From Christiangramia forsetii KT0803 (GTDB taxonomy: Bacteria > Bacteroidota > Bacteroidia > Flavobacteriales > Flavobacteriaceae): DNA of 64,000 nt. Both the position numbers and the translations under genes were made by a program. Below, piece by piece: positions 23,865-33,390 of the stretch (position 1 is its first letter; each line of letters starts with the position of its first letter). The stretch is from NCBI RefSeq assembly GCF_000060345.1, contig NC_008571.1:372001-436000 (forward strand), given 5' to 3'. The notes below the pieces were generated by a model. The model searched no databases. It saw nothing but the letters and a program-made list of their open reading frames with translations, and was not told the origin of the DNA.

Positions 23865-24812
23865 ATGCAGGGAACGGTTTATAAATCTACAGGAAGTTGG
23901 TATCAGGTAAAGGCTGAAGATGGCAAATTTTACGAATGTAGGATAAAAGGAAAATTCAGAATTCAGGGAATTAAAAGTACCAATCCCGTTGCTGTAGGTG
24001 ATGAGGTGAGTTTTGATCTTGAAGAGGGAGTAGAAGAGAAGACCGGAGTAATTAAAAAGATAAAAGAGCGGGAAAATTATATTATTCGTAAATCGGTTAA
24101 TCTTTCAAAGCAAACACATATCATCGCTTCGAATATAGACCAGGTTTTTTTGCTCATTACACTTAATAATCCACCAACATTAACCACTTTCATTGACAGG
24201 TTTTTGGTGACCGCAGAAGCCTATGATATTACTGCGGTTCTTCTTTTTAATAAAGTGGACACCTATTCTATTGAAGAACTTGCTGAAGTGAAATATCTTG
24301 CCGAGTTATATCGCAGCGCTGGATATGAATGCATTGGTATTTCTGCCAAAAACGGAAAGAATGTAGATAAAGTTAAGGATAAGATGATAGGAAATACCAG
24401 TATGATTTCCGGGCATAGTGGAACCGGAAAGTCGACTTTGATCAATGCCATAGAACCTGCTTTAGACCTTAAAACTTCTGAAATTTCCAGGCAGCACAGC
24501 CAGGGACAGCATACTACTACTTTTGCTGAAATGTTTGATCTAAGTTTTAATGCCCGTATTATTGATACTCCTGGAATTAAAGGTTTTGGTGTGGTAGATA
24601 TGGATCGTGAAGAGATTGGTGATTATTTCCCGGAATTCTTTGAAAGGAAACAAGATTGTAAATTTCATAATTGTCTTCATATTGAAGAGCCGAAGTGCGC
24701 CATAAAAGACTCGCTGGAAGAAGGAGAAATTGCCTGGTCCAGGTATAAAAGTTATTTACAGATTATGGAGGGCGAGGAAGATAATTATAGAGTAGACCAA
24801 TATCAGAAATAA
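23865..24812 (+). CDS. rsgA: Ribosome small-subunit GTPase RsgA
   Basis: Circularly permuted GTPase that helps late 30S maturation. An OB fold is at the N terminus. G4 (LLFNKVD) precedes G1 (SGHSGTGKSTLINA, about residue 185) and G3 (DTPGIKGF), the permuted order typical of RsgA. The zinc-binding C-terminal motif C-x4-C-x1-H-x5-6-C appears as CKFHNCLHIEEPKC. Length 315 residues, as usual. It shares one base with the dtd start codon. Confidence 0.94.
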   Translation: MQGTVYKSTGSWYQVKAEDGKFYECRIKGKFRIQGIKSTNPVAVGDEVSFDLEEGVEEKTGVIKKIKERENYIIRKSVNLSKQTHIIASNIDQVFLLITLNNPPTLTTFIDRFLVTAEAYDITAVLLFNKVDTYSIEELAEVKYLAELYRSAGYECIGISAKNGKNVDKVKDKMIGNTSMISGHSGTGKSTLINAIEPALDLKTSEISRQHSQGQHTTTFAEMFDLSFNARIIDTPGIKGFGVVDMDREEIGDYFPEFFERKQDCKFHNCLHIEEPKCAIKDSLEEGEIAWSRYKSYLQIMEGEEDNYRVDQYQK

Positions 24813-25264
24813 TGAGAGCTGTAATACAAAGGGTTTCAGAAGCATCTGTAACCGTAGATCATAAAGTTTGTGCAGTAATGCGGGATGGCTTATTGATTCT
24901 ACTTGGAATTGAAAATGAAGATAATGAAGAAGATATTGACTGGCTTTGTAGAAAGATCATCAATATGAGAATTTTCAATGATGAAGATGAGGTAATGAAT
25001 GAATCTCTTAAGAGTGTAGATGGCGATGCGATTATTGTGAGCCAGTTTACCTTGCATGCCAGCACCAAAAAAGGTAACAGGCCAAGTTATATAAAGGCTG
25101 CTAAGCCTGAAGTTGCCGAGCCATTATATTTAAAATTCATTTCCAAATTTCAAAACGAACTAGGTAAAGATGTTGGATCTGGTATATTTGGTGGAGATAT
25201 GAAAGTTTCACTCCTGAATGATGGTCCGGTAACAATTATAATAGATTCGAAAGAAAAACGTTAA
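24812..25264 (+). CDS. dtd: D-aminoacyl-tRNA deacylase Dtd
   Basis: Removes D-amino acids mischarged on tRNA. The full-length protein is 150 residues, with MRAVIQRVSEASVTVD at the N terminus, the catalytic VSQFTLHAST motif (about residue 76) and the Gly-cisPro-type NDGPVTIIID near the C terminus. The start codon overlaps the rsgA stop by one base, so both are likely translated from one message. Confidence 0.95.
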   Translation: MRAVIQRVSEASVTVDHKVCAVMRDGLLILLGIENEDNEEDIDWLCRKIINMRIFNDEDEVMNESLKSVDGDAIIVSQFTLHASTKKGNRPSYIKAAKPEVAEPLYLKFISKFQNELGKDVGSGIFGGDMKVSLLNDGPVTIIIDSKEKR

Positions 25265-25316
25265 AAAGAGTTAATTTTTTATATATTGCGGGAAAATTTT
25301 CATTTTACATCCCTAA

Positions 25317-27233
25317 ATGAACAAACTTTTTCTTGTTTGTTTTCTTGGCTTTATTGCTAACCTACATAGCCAGGAAAATTATCTGTTAAGCGATATTGAT
25401 CTCAAAATGCTTATCGATGCCAATGCCTTAGTTCGTGAAAACACTTTACATCTGGAAATTAATGACGTTGATAATATTGAGATTACAACCAGAAGGGTTG
25501 TAACTGTCTTTAATGAATCTGGAGAACACTACATCGATGCCTATGAAAATTATGATGATGAAGTTTCCATTCTTGACCAGGAAGCTATAATTTATAATGC
25601 AAAGGGTGAGGAAATAAAGAAGATTAAAAAAAGAGATTTTAAAGACCAGAGTAATTTTCAAAATTTTGTTCTTTTCTCTGATAATAGAATAAGTTACCTG
25701 GATTATACACCAAGATCATATCCTTATACCGTTGAATATACCAGTAAAATTAGAAAAGGGAATAGTGTATTTTTACCTGATTGGTGGCCGCTCGAGGGTT
25801 TTAATGTAAGTGTTCAGAAATCTACCTATAAGCTAACTAATAATACTGAAATTCCAGTTCGTTTTTCTGAGCGAAATCTGGATAGTCTGGATATAATTTC
25901 CGCCAACTCTAACCTGGAACTTGAGTATTCAGCGAGAAACATACCTGCTATTACTTATGAACCCTTAAGTCCTTCCTTAGAGAGTTTTGCTCCAAGATTA
26001 CTTGTTGCGCTGGAAGAATATGAGCTTGAAGGAATTCGTGGAAAATCTACCGATTGGGAAAATTTTGGAAAATGGCAATATGATAATCTGGTAGCCGGAA
26101 GAGATGTTTTACCAGACGCAATCGTTAGTAAAATGTCAAATCTCACCAAAAGCGCTGAGACCATCGAGGAAAAAGCCAGGATCATCTATAATTATGTTCA
26201 GAATAATACAAGATATATAGCCGTAATGCTAGGGATAGGAGGATGGAAACCCTATACGGCGGCAGAGGTTGACAGGCTGGGATATGGTGATTGTAAGGGA
26301 TTGAGTAATTACACTATGGCCCTGCTGGCTTCCCAGGGGATAGAGTCTAATTATACGGTTGTTTATGGTGGAACAAAACGGGATATAGATCCTGATTTCA
26401 CCAAAATGCAGGGTAATCACATTATTTTAAGTATTCCACAAGAGAATAAGGAAGATATCTGGTTAGAATGTACAAGCCAGGACACTCCGTTTAATTATTT
26501 AGGAGATTTTACAGACAACCGGTTCGTTTTAAAATTGAAACCCGAAGGCGGAGAGATCGTTAAAACTAAGAGATACTCGGCAGATGAAAATCTTCAGACT
26601 GCAAATACATTAGTAGTTCTTAAAGAGGATGGTGGTTTTGATGCTGAAATTAAAAGAACAAGTTACGGTGTGCCTTACGGAGATATCTATCTAATAGAAA
26701 ATCAAATTGAAAAGGAGCAAAAAAGATATTACCGGGAAGAATTTTCTTATCTCCAGAATATAAATTTTGAAAAAATAAATTTTAGTAACGATAAGCGCAA
26801 AATAGAATTTGTAGAGAACTTAGAATTTAGTGGTGCTCATCTTTGTAGTAAGGCAGGAAATAGGCTTTTATTGCCTTTAAATTTTTTGAAAGAATTCAAT
26901 TTAAAAGTGGACAGGGTTCAAAATAGAAAGAATAACCTAAAGATTGAAAGAGGTAAAACTTATAAGAATGAAATTAGTTATCAGCTTCCGGTAAATTATT
27001 CTATTGAAGCTTTACCAAAATCTCAAAAGCTGAAAACAGAATTTGGAGAATTGATATTCAATATTAATAAGGTTGAAAAAGAAGGAAAAACTTATATAGT
27101 TGTGGATCGTTATTTGAAAATGGAAGAAGGGGAGTGGCTACCTGAAAAATTTGAAAATTTTAGAGAATTTATAAATAAAGTACACAGCATTAATAATCAA
27201 AAAGCGGTGATAATAGCCAATACCAAAACCTAA
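25317..27233 (+). CDS. DUF3857/transglutaminase-like secreted protein
   Basis: Signal peptide (residues 1-18), then an N-terminal DUF3857 domain (about 40-230) and a transglutaminase-like core. The core has the catalytic cysteine C326 in LGYGDCKGLSNYTMALL and a following His/Asp region (MQGNHIILSIP and WLECTSQDTPF). The protein is 638 residues. Bacteroidota carry many such proteins; their substrates are unknown, and some lie near peptide or polysaccharide systems. A related protein follows after 4 bases and the two seem to form one unit. Confidence 0.85.
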   Translation: MNKLFLVCFLGFIANLHSQENYLLSDIDLKMLIDANALVRENTLHLEINDVDNIEITTRRVVTVFNESGEHYIDAYENYDDEVSILDQEAIIYNAKGEEIKKIKKRDFKDQSNFQNFVLFSDNRISYLDYTPRSYPYTVEYTSKIRKGNSVFLPDWWPLEGFNVSVQKSTYKLTNNTEIPVRFSERNLDSLDIISANSNLELEYSARNIPAITYEPLSPSLESFAPRLLVALEEYELEGIRGKSTDWENFGKWQYDNLVAGRDVLPDAIVSKMSNLTKSAETIEEKARIIYNYVQNNTRYIAVMLGIGGWKPYTAAEVDRLGYGDCKGLSNYTMALLASQGIESNYTVVYGGTKRDIDPDFTKMQGNHIILSIPQENKEDIWLECTSQDTPFNYLGDFTDNRFVLKLKPEGGEIVKTKRYSADENLQTANTLVVLKEDGGFDAEIKRTSYGVPYGDIYLIENQIEKEQKRYYREEFSYLQNINFEKINFSNDKRKIEFVENLEFSGAHLCSKAGNRLLLPLNFLKEFNLKVDRVQNRKNNLKIERGKTYKNEISYQLPVNYSIEALPKSQKLKTEFGELIFNINKVEKEGKTYIVVDRYLKMEEGEWLPEKFENFREFINKVHSINNQKAVIIANTKT

Positions 27234-27237
27234 ATTT

Positions 27238-29283
27238 ATGAGAAGATTTTTATTAGTTCTTTCAATATTGACAATAGTTCAAGCGAATGCTCAAAATTTT
27301 AAGTTCGGTAAAGTTTCAAAAGAAGAAATTAGCGAAAAGGAACATCCCGGTAATAAAGAAGCAAATGCAGCAGTGCTTTACCGAGGGCAGAGAGTTTATT
27401 ATGACTTTAGTGAGCAGGAGGGTTTGCAGCTTGTCACCGAAATACACGAAAGGATCAAGATCTATAATAAGGAAGGCTTTGATTGGGCAACAAAGGAAAT
27501 AAAAAAATATAAGAGCAAAACAGATGAAGCAAGTCTGATCCAGTTAAAAGGATATACTTATAATTTAATAGATGGTAAGGTAGAAGAAGAAAAGCTTAGA
27601 AATGATGAAATTTTTGAGGAAGACTACTCCAGGTACAATGAAGTGACTAAGTTTACTATGCCTGCCGTAAAAGAAGGCAGTGTAATTGAGTATATCTATA
27701 AAATTAAATCACCTTTTCTGGGTTCCATTGGGAAGACATCTTTGCAATATCTCATACCGTTAAATAAATTGGAATTAGAGGTGAAAATCCCCGAATTTTT
27801 CGCTTTTAGCCTGTATTTTAATTTGAGATCTCCTTTAGATTTTGACCTTGAGGAAGGCAAGGATAATTTTAGTTATACATATTCCAGCAGTGAGCGTAGT
27901 GGGTTTTATGTCACTAAAAACTCCTTTTCTAATAATAGAGTTGAATATATGCAGAATGTGTATTCAATAAATCAAACGAATATTCCCGCTTTAAAAGAAG
28001 AATCCCATGTAGATAATTTACAAAATTATGCAGCATTTATAGATTGGGAACTCATGTTTACTAAGTTCCCTAATTCTACGATAGAGAATTATTCAGAAGA
28101 TTGGGAAGGAGTGGCTAAGTCTATTTACAGCGATGTTGGGATTGCTGATGAATTGAACAGAGATAGTTTTTATGATAAGGAACTGGACGAAGTACTGGCC
28201 GGGTTGTCAGATCCAATGATGAAAGTTAATAAGATCTTTAATTATGTGAAACATAAAGTAAAGTGGAATGATTATTTAGGTTTCTCTCCGGAAAGCGGAA
28301 CTAAAAAAGCTTTTAAGGAAGGTTCTGGAAACATAGGAGATATCAATATACTTCTTACGTCCATGTTGAAATATGCTGGTATAAATGCACATCCCGTTGT
28401 TCTTAGTACAACCTCTCATGGTATACCTTTGTTTCCTACCAGAAACGGGTTTAATTATGTGGTTGCAGGTGTAGAATTCCCAGACAATATTATTTTAATG
28501 GATGCTTCAGATCCATTTTCTGCTGTAGGTGAACTTCCAAAGAGGGCAAGAAACTGGCAGGGTAGAATTATTCGGGACGATGGAACTTCAGCCTGGATTA
28601 ATTTAAGACCTAATATACATTCCCAACTGAGATCCCAGATAAGTGTAAAAGTTGAAGAAGGATCTATAGTAGGAAGGTATAATAATATCTATGAAGGACT
28701 TTTTGCAAAAGACTTTCGGAATAATTATTTTAAAACTAATGAGCGGGATTATTTAGATCTCATAAAATCAGGAAATGAGGGCCTTAATATATCTGATTAT
28801 CATATTGAAAATAAGGAGAATGTAGGTCAGAAAATTACCGAAAAATATAATTTTGAGCTAACAAATTCTCTTGATGTTATAGGCAATAAGATTTATATGA
28901 CTCCATTGTTATTTGATACGATGACCGAAAATCCATTTAAAACTGCCGATAGAGTTTATCCAATCTTTTTTGATTTTCCTGAGAAAAAATCAAAGACAGT
29001 TAATATAATGATTCCTAGTGGATACAAAGTGGCGTCCATTCCGGAAAGTAGCGTTGTTAATCTGGGCGATGATTGGGGGCAATTCAGATATATCGTTCAT
29101 CACAGTAATTCTATAATAAGAGTTACTTCAGAAGTTGATATTAATAAGACAGCTTTTCTGCCTTCAGAATATGAGTTTCTAAAAAAGTTTTACGATAATA
29201 TTATTAAAAAACAGAGCGAAGCTATAGTTTTGGAGAAAGAACTGGAAGATGGATTTGAAGAACGCGCAGATAGCGGTAGATAA
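27238..29283 (+). CDS. DUF3857/transglutaminase-like protein lacking the catalytic cysteine
   Basis: Paralogue of the preceding gene, 681 residues with a signal peptide (ending ANAQ), DUF3857 and a transglutaminase-like core. The segment that should carry the catalytic cysteine reads GSGNIGDINILLTSMLKYAG, with no Cys where the upstream protein has GYGDCKG, so it is probably not a cysteine-dependent enzyme. Its histidine region is also changed. I infer a binding or partner role to the upstream protein. The last 35 bases overlap the start of the MazG-like gene. Confidence 0.83.
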   Translation: MRRFLLVLSILTIVQANAQNFKFGKVSKEEISEKEHPGNKEANAAVLYRGQRVYYDFSEQEGLQLVTEIHERIKIYNKEGFDWATKEIKKYKSKTDEASLIQLKGYTYNLIDGKVEEEKLRNDEIFEEDYSRYNEVTKFTMPAVKEGSVIEYIYKIKSPFLGSIGKTSLQYLIPLNKLELEVKIPEFFAFSLYFNLRSPLDFDLEEGKDNFSYTYSSSERSGFYVTKNSFSNNRVEYMQNVYSINQTNIPALKEESHVDNLQNYAAFIDWELMFTKFPNSTIENYSEDWEGVAKSIYSDVGIADELNRDSFYDKELDEVLAGLSDPMMKVNKIFNYVKHKVKWNDYLGFSPESGTKKAFKEGSGNIGDINILLTSMLKYAGINAHPVVLSTTSHGIPLFPTRNGFNYVVAGVEFPDNIILMDASDPFSAVGELPKRARNWQGRIIRDDGTSAWINLRPNIHSQLRSQISVKVEEGSIVGRYNNIYEGLFAKDFRNNYFKTNERDYLDLIKSGNEGLNISDYHIENKENVGQKITEKYNFELTNSLDVIGNKIYMTPLLFDTMTENPFKTADRVYPIFFDFPEKKSKTVNIMIPSGYKVASIPESSVVNLGDDWGQFRYIVHHSNSIIRVTSEVDINKTAFLPSEYEFLKKFYDNIIKKQSEAIVLEKELEDGFEERADSGR

Positions 29284-29575
29284 CTGGATTAAAGAGCATG
29301 GGGTTCGTTATTTTAATGAATTAACCAATATGGCTCAACTTACTGAAGAAACTGGCGAGGTGGCCAGGATTATTGCTCGTCGTTATGGTGAACAGAGCGA
29401 AAAGGAAAGTGATAAGAATAAAGACCTTGGAGAAGAACTTGCCGATGTGGTTTTTGTAGTGCTTTGTTTAGCGAATCAGACGGGAGTGGATCTTCAGGAA
29501 GCATTTGATAGAAAGCTGGATATAAAAACAGAAAGAGATAAAGACCGGCATAAGAATAACGAAAAGCTGAAATAA
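29249..29575 (+). CDS. MazG-like nucleotide pyrophosphohydrolase
   Basis: Small all-alpha NTP pyrophosphatase of 108 residues. ETGEVARIIARR and EELADVVFVVLCLA provide the paired acidic residues (ExxE and ExxD) that bind Mg2+ in MazG/dUTPase-type enzymes. It probably hydrolyses non-canonical or excess NTPs to NMP and PPi. The start lies inside the preceding gene (35-base overlap), and the stop overlaps the next start by one base. Confidence 0.88.
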   Translation: MDLKNAQIAVDNWIKEHGVRYFNELTNMAQLTEETGEVARIIARRYGEQSEKESDKNKDLGEELADVVFVVLCLANQTGVDLQEAFDRKLDIKTERDKDRHKNNEKLK

Positions 29576-29829
29576 TGAAGTTTAAATCAATTATTTCTCA
29601 AAGACCTTTCTGGAAATCTGTTTTCTGGCTCGGCCTTTCGTTTCTGGTATTATATAATGTAATCACTATTTTCTTTGAATATGGTGAGTTTGCTTTTGCG
29701 ACCTTTTTTGAAGAAAGGACGGCAGATGGCAAAATTTATAGATTTATAATCGGTCAGCTCTTAGCCGCTTTTTTATATGGTTTTATTTTAGCCTTCGGGC
29801 AGTTTCGTGGAAAGGAAAAGAAAGACTAA
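29575..29829 (+). CDS. Small membrane protein of unknown function
   Basis: Eighty-four residues with two hydrophobic segments (about 13-33, FWKSVFWLGLSFLVLYNVIT, and 60-77) and charged ends (FRGKEKKD). I do not recognise a characterised family. It overlaps the MazG-like gene by one base and lies 29 bases before aroA, so it is probably expressed with both. Confidence 0.7.
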   Translation: MKFKSIISQRPFWKSVFWLGLSFLVLYNVITIFFEYGEFAFATFFEERTADGKIYRFIIGQLLAAFLYGFILAFGQFRGKEKKD

Positions 29830-29858
29830 TTTAGTATTTCATTCTATTATTTTCTGAA

Positions 29859-31076
29859 ATGACCCTATCACTTCAAAACTCAAATAAAAACTTAATTTCA
29901 GAACTGCAGATTACTGGTTCTAAAAGTGAATCGAATCGATTACTAATCCTGCAGGCTCTTTATCCAGATATTCAAATAGAGAACCTTTCTAATAGCGATG
30001 ATACTACCGTATTGAAAAATGCTTTGGAGAAGGGTTCTGGCGTGATAGATATACATCATGCCGGTACAGCCATGCGATTCCTTACCGCCTATTTTGCTTC
30101 TAAAGAAGGATGTGATGTAGAAATTACCGGAAGTAAAAGAATGACAGAGAGACCCATCAGACTTTTGGTAGATGCATTGCAAAGGATGGGTGCCAATATC
30201 GAATATAAGAATGAAGTGGGTTATCCACCATTATTAATAAAAGGAAAAAAGCTGCATGTAGATTCGGTAAAACTTCATGCTAATGTAAGTAGCCAGTATG
30301 TCTCGGCACTTATGCTCATTGGAGCATCATTACCTAAAGGCCTTGAGATCATACTCGAAGGCCAGATAACTTCTACCCCTTATATTTTAATGACCCTGGA
30401 AATCATGCAACATGCAGGAATAAAAGGGACTTTTAAAGATGATCGAATTTATATAGAACCTGCTAAATCTATAGCGCCTGCTACTATTGCAGTAGAATCT
30501 GATTGGAGTTCTGCTTCTTATTTTTACAGCATCGCGGCAATAACAGATACTGCAGAAATAAAACTTTCAAATTATAGAAAAACCAGTAGGCAGGGAGATT
30601 CATGTTTGGCCGAGATTTATAAACATTTCGGGGTTGAGACTGAATTTCAGGAAAATAGTATTGTTCTTAAAAAACAAGAAGGAACACGTTCTTCAAGAAT
30701 TTGCGAAGACCTTCGGAATTCACCCGATATTGCACAAACAATAGCGGTAACCTGCCTGGCACTTGGACTTGAGTGTAAATTAGAGGGTTTACATACCTTA
30801 AAAATTAAAGAAACCGACCGGCTTCAGGCTTTAAAAAATGAAATGGAAAAATTTAGTGCAAAAGTGGAGATCACTAATGACCATTTACACCTTTTGCCTT
30901 GCAAATCTCTTAATGAAAATGTTGAGGTAGAAACCTATAACGATCATCGTATGGCGATGGCGTTTGCACCACTTGCGCAAAAGGTTCCTCTTTCTATTAA
31001 AGATGCAGATGTAGTGTCTAAATCCTATCCTGATTTTTGGAAAGATCTAAAAAAATTAGATTTTTTAGTGCGGTAA
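29859..31076 (+). CDS. aroA: 3-phosphoshikimate 1-carboxyvinyltransferase AroA (EPSP synthase)
   Basis: Joins shikimate 3-phosphate and phosphoenolpyruvate in the shikimate pathway. Two-domain inside-out barrel of 405 residues. It has GSKSESNRLLIL near the N terminus, HAGTAMRFL, the RPI(R) motif in MTERPIRLL, and KETDRLQALKNEM with YNDHRMAMAFAP in the C-terminal half. It is slightly shorter than the E. coli enzyme (427), as in other Bacteroidota. It is not in the aromatic operon at 19016 but in a mixed housekeeping run. Confidence 0.94.
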   Translation: MTLSLQNSNKNLISELQITGSKSESNRLLILQALYPDIQIENLSNSDDTTVLKNALEKGSGVIDIHHAGTAMRFLTAYFASKEGCDVEITGSKRMTERPIRLLVDALQRMGANIEYKNEVGYPPLLIKGKKLHVDSVKLHANVSSQYVSALMLIGASLPKGLEIILEGQITSTPYILMTLEIMQHAGIKGTFKDDRIYIEPAKSIAPATIAVESDWSSASYFYSIAAITDTAEIKLSNYRKTSRQGDSCLAEIYKHFGVETEFQENSIVLKKQEGTRSSRICEDLRNSPDIAQTIAVTCLALGLECKLEGLHTLKIKETDRLQALKNEMEKFSAKVEITNDHLHLLPCKSLNENVEVETYNDHRMAMAFAPLAQKVPLSIKDADVVSKSYPDFWKDLKKLDFLVR

Positions 31077-31108
31077 TTTATTTAATCTCCAAATAAATAC
31101 TCATTTAC

Positions 31109-31140
31109 TTGACAACCCCTACCTTGAGATTGTATATTTG
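31109..31140 (+). promoter_or_regulatory. Promoter of queA
   Basis: TTG (31109-31111), 21 bases, TATATTTG (31133-31140). This is a close match to the Bacteroidota consensus, with the same spacer length as the promoters at 755 and 9587. The leader would be only about 15 bases long. Confidence 0.75.
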
Positions 31141-31160
31141 CAGCTTTTAAAACAGGAACT

Positions 31161-32216
31161 ATGGGAATGAAACTTTCGAATTTCAATTTTGAACTGCCAC
31201 AGGAACTTTTGGCTGAGTATCCATCTGAAAATCGCGACGAAGCGAAATTGATGGTTCTCAACCGAAAAGAGCAGACAATTGAACATAAAAAATTTAAAGA
31301 TTTAATAGATTATTTCGAGCCGGAAGATGTGATGGTTCTTAATAATACCAAAGTTTTTCCGGCCAGATTATATGGTAATAAAGAGAAAACTGGAGCTAGA
31401 ATCGAGGTTTTTTTATTAAGAGAGTTAAATCCTGAAACCAAACTATGGGATGTTCTTGTAGATCCTGCAAGAAAAATTAGAATTGGGAATAAATTATATT
31501 TTGGTGAAGATGAAAGTCTTGTTGCTGAAGTAATAGATAATACTACTTCAAGAGGGAGAACTTTAAGATTCCTATATGATGGTTCTTATAGTGATTTTAG
31601 GATCAAATTAAAGGAGCTCGGGCAAACTCCACTTCCAAAATATATTAAAAGGGACGTAGAGCCTTCAGATGAGGATAGGTACCAAACGATCTATGCTAAG
31701 AACGAAGGTGCTGTTGCAGCGCCTACCGCTGGATTGCACTTTTCTAAGCATCTTTTGAAGCGACTGGAAATAAAAGGTATTGATTTTGCTGAAGTTACGC
31801 TTCATGTTGGACTGGGGACATTTAGCCCGGTAGAAGTAGAAGACCTTTCAAAACATAAAATGGACAGCGAAGAAGCATTTATTACTAAAGATGCAACCGA
31901 GGTAATTAACAACGCAAAGACTGAAAAACGTAGAGTTTGTGCAGTTGGAACAACGGTAATGAGAGTTTTGGAAAGTGCTGTTTCTTCAGATCAAACCTTA
32001 AATGAATTTGGTGGATGGACAAATAAATTCATTTTCCCTCCGTACGATTTTAATATCGCGAATTGTATGATCACGAATTTCCATACTCCAAAATCTACGT
32101 TGTTAATGATGGTTTCGGCATTCGCAGGTCATGATTTTATGAAGAAAGCGTATGAGGAGGCTGTAAAGGAGAAATATAGATTCTATACGTATGGTGATGC
32201 CATGCTGATTATATAG
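31161..32216 (+). CDS. queA: S-adenosylmethionine:tRNA ribosyltransferase-isomerase QueA
   Basis: Transfers the ribosyl group of SAM to preQ1 in tRNA during queuosine synthesis. Protein of 351 residues with [20 protein letters not shown], the [10 protein letters not shown] motif (about residue 190) and [19 protein letters not shown]. The ATG two codons downstream (31167, [12 protein letters not shown]) is an equally plausible start. It has its own promoter at 31109 and is followed by a strong terminator at 32240. Confidence 0.94.
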   Translation: MGMKLSNFNFELPQELLAEYPSENRDEAKLMVLNRKEQTIEHKKFKDLIDYFEPEDVMVLNNTKVFPARLYGNKEKTGARIEVFLLRELNPETKLWDVLVDPARKIRIGNKLYFGEDESLVAEVIDNTTSRGRTLRFLYDGSYSDFRIKLKELGQTPLPKYIKRDVEPSDEDRYQTIYAKNEGAVAAPTAGLHFSKHLLKRLEIKGIDFAEVTLHVGLGTFSPVEVEDLSKHKMDSEEAFITKDATEVINNAKTEKRRVCAVGTTVMRVLESAVSSDQTLNEFGGWTNKFIFPPYDFNIANCMITNFHTPKSTLLMMVSAFAGHDFMKKAYEEAVKEKYRFYTYGDAMLII

Positions 32217-32239
32217 TAAAACATTGAATAATTTTAATT

Positions 32240-32275
32240 AGACCTCCCAGGTTTTCAAAACCTGGGAGGTCTTTT
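32240..32275. terminator. Near-perfect palindrome acting as terminator after queA
   Basis: AGACCTCCCAGGTTTT (32240-32255) and AAAACCTGGGAGGTCT (32257-32272) are exact reverse complements separated by a single C, followed by TTT. It looks like both a terminator and a member of a dispersed palindromic repeat family. The -7-like box TATTTTTG for the next gene (32277-32284) begins immediately after it. Confidence 0.85.
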
Positions 32276-32288
32276 GTATTTTTGCGGT

Positions 32289-33332
32289 GTGAAAGACAGG
32301 AAGAAAGACATAAGGGCCTTAACGAAAGAACAACTTCAGAAATTCTTTGTTGCTGAAGGGGATAAATCTTTCCGTGGAACCCAGGTTTACGAATGGCTAT
32401 GGAGTAAAGCAGCTCATTCTTTTGACGATATGACCAATATTTCAAAAGAGACGCGCCAAATGCTGAAGGATAATTTTGTGATTAACCATATTCGGGTAGA
32501 TAGAATGCAGCGCAGCAGTGATGGAACTATTAAGAATGCTGTTAAACTTCATGATGCTCTTACCGTAGAGTCAGTTTTAATTCCTACCAAATCAAGAACT
32601 ACTGCGTGTGTTTCATCGCAGGTAGGTTGTAGTTTAGATTGTCAATTTTGTGCTACAGCAAAATTGAAAAGAATGCGTAACCTTAATCCGGATGAAATCT
32701 ATGATCAGGTGGTTGCCATAGATAATGAAAGCAGATTGTATTTTGATCGTCCACTCTCGAATATCGTATTTATGGGAATGGGAGAGCCTCTTATGAATTA
32801 CAATAATGTAATGAAGGCGGTAGAAAAGATTACTTCTCCTGAAGGCCTTGGAATGTCTCCCAAGCGAATAACAATTTCAACTTCAGGTGTTCCTAAGATG
32901 ATTAAAAAATTAGCTGATGATGAAGCTAAGATCAAATTAGCTGTTTCCCTACATTCGGCGAGAAATGAGGTGAGAACCCAGATAATGCCATTTAATGAGA
33001 CGTTTCCGTTAGAAGACCTTCGGGAGGCTTTAGAGTATTGGTATTCAAAAACAACAAGCAGAATCACCTATGAGTATATAGTCTGGAAAGATATTAATGA
33101 TACCAGGGAAGATGCCCAGGCATTAGTACGGTTTTGCAAATACGTGCCTTGCAAGGTGAACCTGATTGAATATAATCCTATAGATGACGGTAATTTCCAA
33201 CAAGCAGCTATAGAAGCCACCAATATGTATCAGGATATGTTAGAACGCAATGGAATAACTGTTACCGTGAGGCGTTCGAGAGGAAAAGATATAGATGCGG
33301 CATGTGGTCAATTGGCCAATAAATCTGCTTAG
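32289..33332 (+). CDS. rlmN: Dual-specificity 23S rRNA/tRNA methyltransferase RlmN
   Basis: Radical-SAM enzyme that methylates C2 of A2503 in 23S rRNA and of A37 in some tRNAs. The 4Fe-4S motif CSLDCQFC, the conserved VFMGMGEPLMNY and the C-terminal methyl-carrier cysteine in DAACGQLA are all present. The frame is open upstream from 32274 (TTG). I choose the GTG at 32289 (read as MKDRKKDIRAL) because KDIRAL is the usual N terminus of this family in Flavobacteriia. That gives 347 residues. No ATG fits, so the start codon is uncertain. Confidence 0.92.
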   Translation: MKDRKKDIRALTKEQLQKFFVAEGDKSFRGTQVYEWLWSKAAHSFDDMTNISKETRQMLKDNFVINHIRVDRMQRSSDGTIKNAVKLHDALTVESVLIPTKSRTTACVSSQVGCSLDCQFCATAKLKRMRNLNPDEIYDQVVAIDNESRLYFDRPLSNIVFMGMGEPLMNYNNVMKAVEKITSPEGLGMSPKRITISTSGVPKMIKKLADDEAKIKLAVSLHSARNEVRTQIMPFNETFPLEDLREALEYWYSKTTSRITYEYIVWKDINDTREDAQALVRFCKYVPCKVNLIEYNPIDDGNFQQAAIEATNMYQDMLERNGITVTVRRSRGKDIDAACGQLANKSA

Positions 33333-33390
33333 GTTCATAAGTTTTCAAGAAGGCTTTTCTTCGGTTTAAATATGTATATTTACGGCCTTT

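Noticed and set aside
31081-31160. preQ1 riboswitch before queA
   Set aside because: The leader is only about 80 bases, the promoter sits 20 bases before the start, and no preQ1 aptamer pattern is visible.
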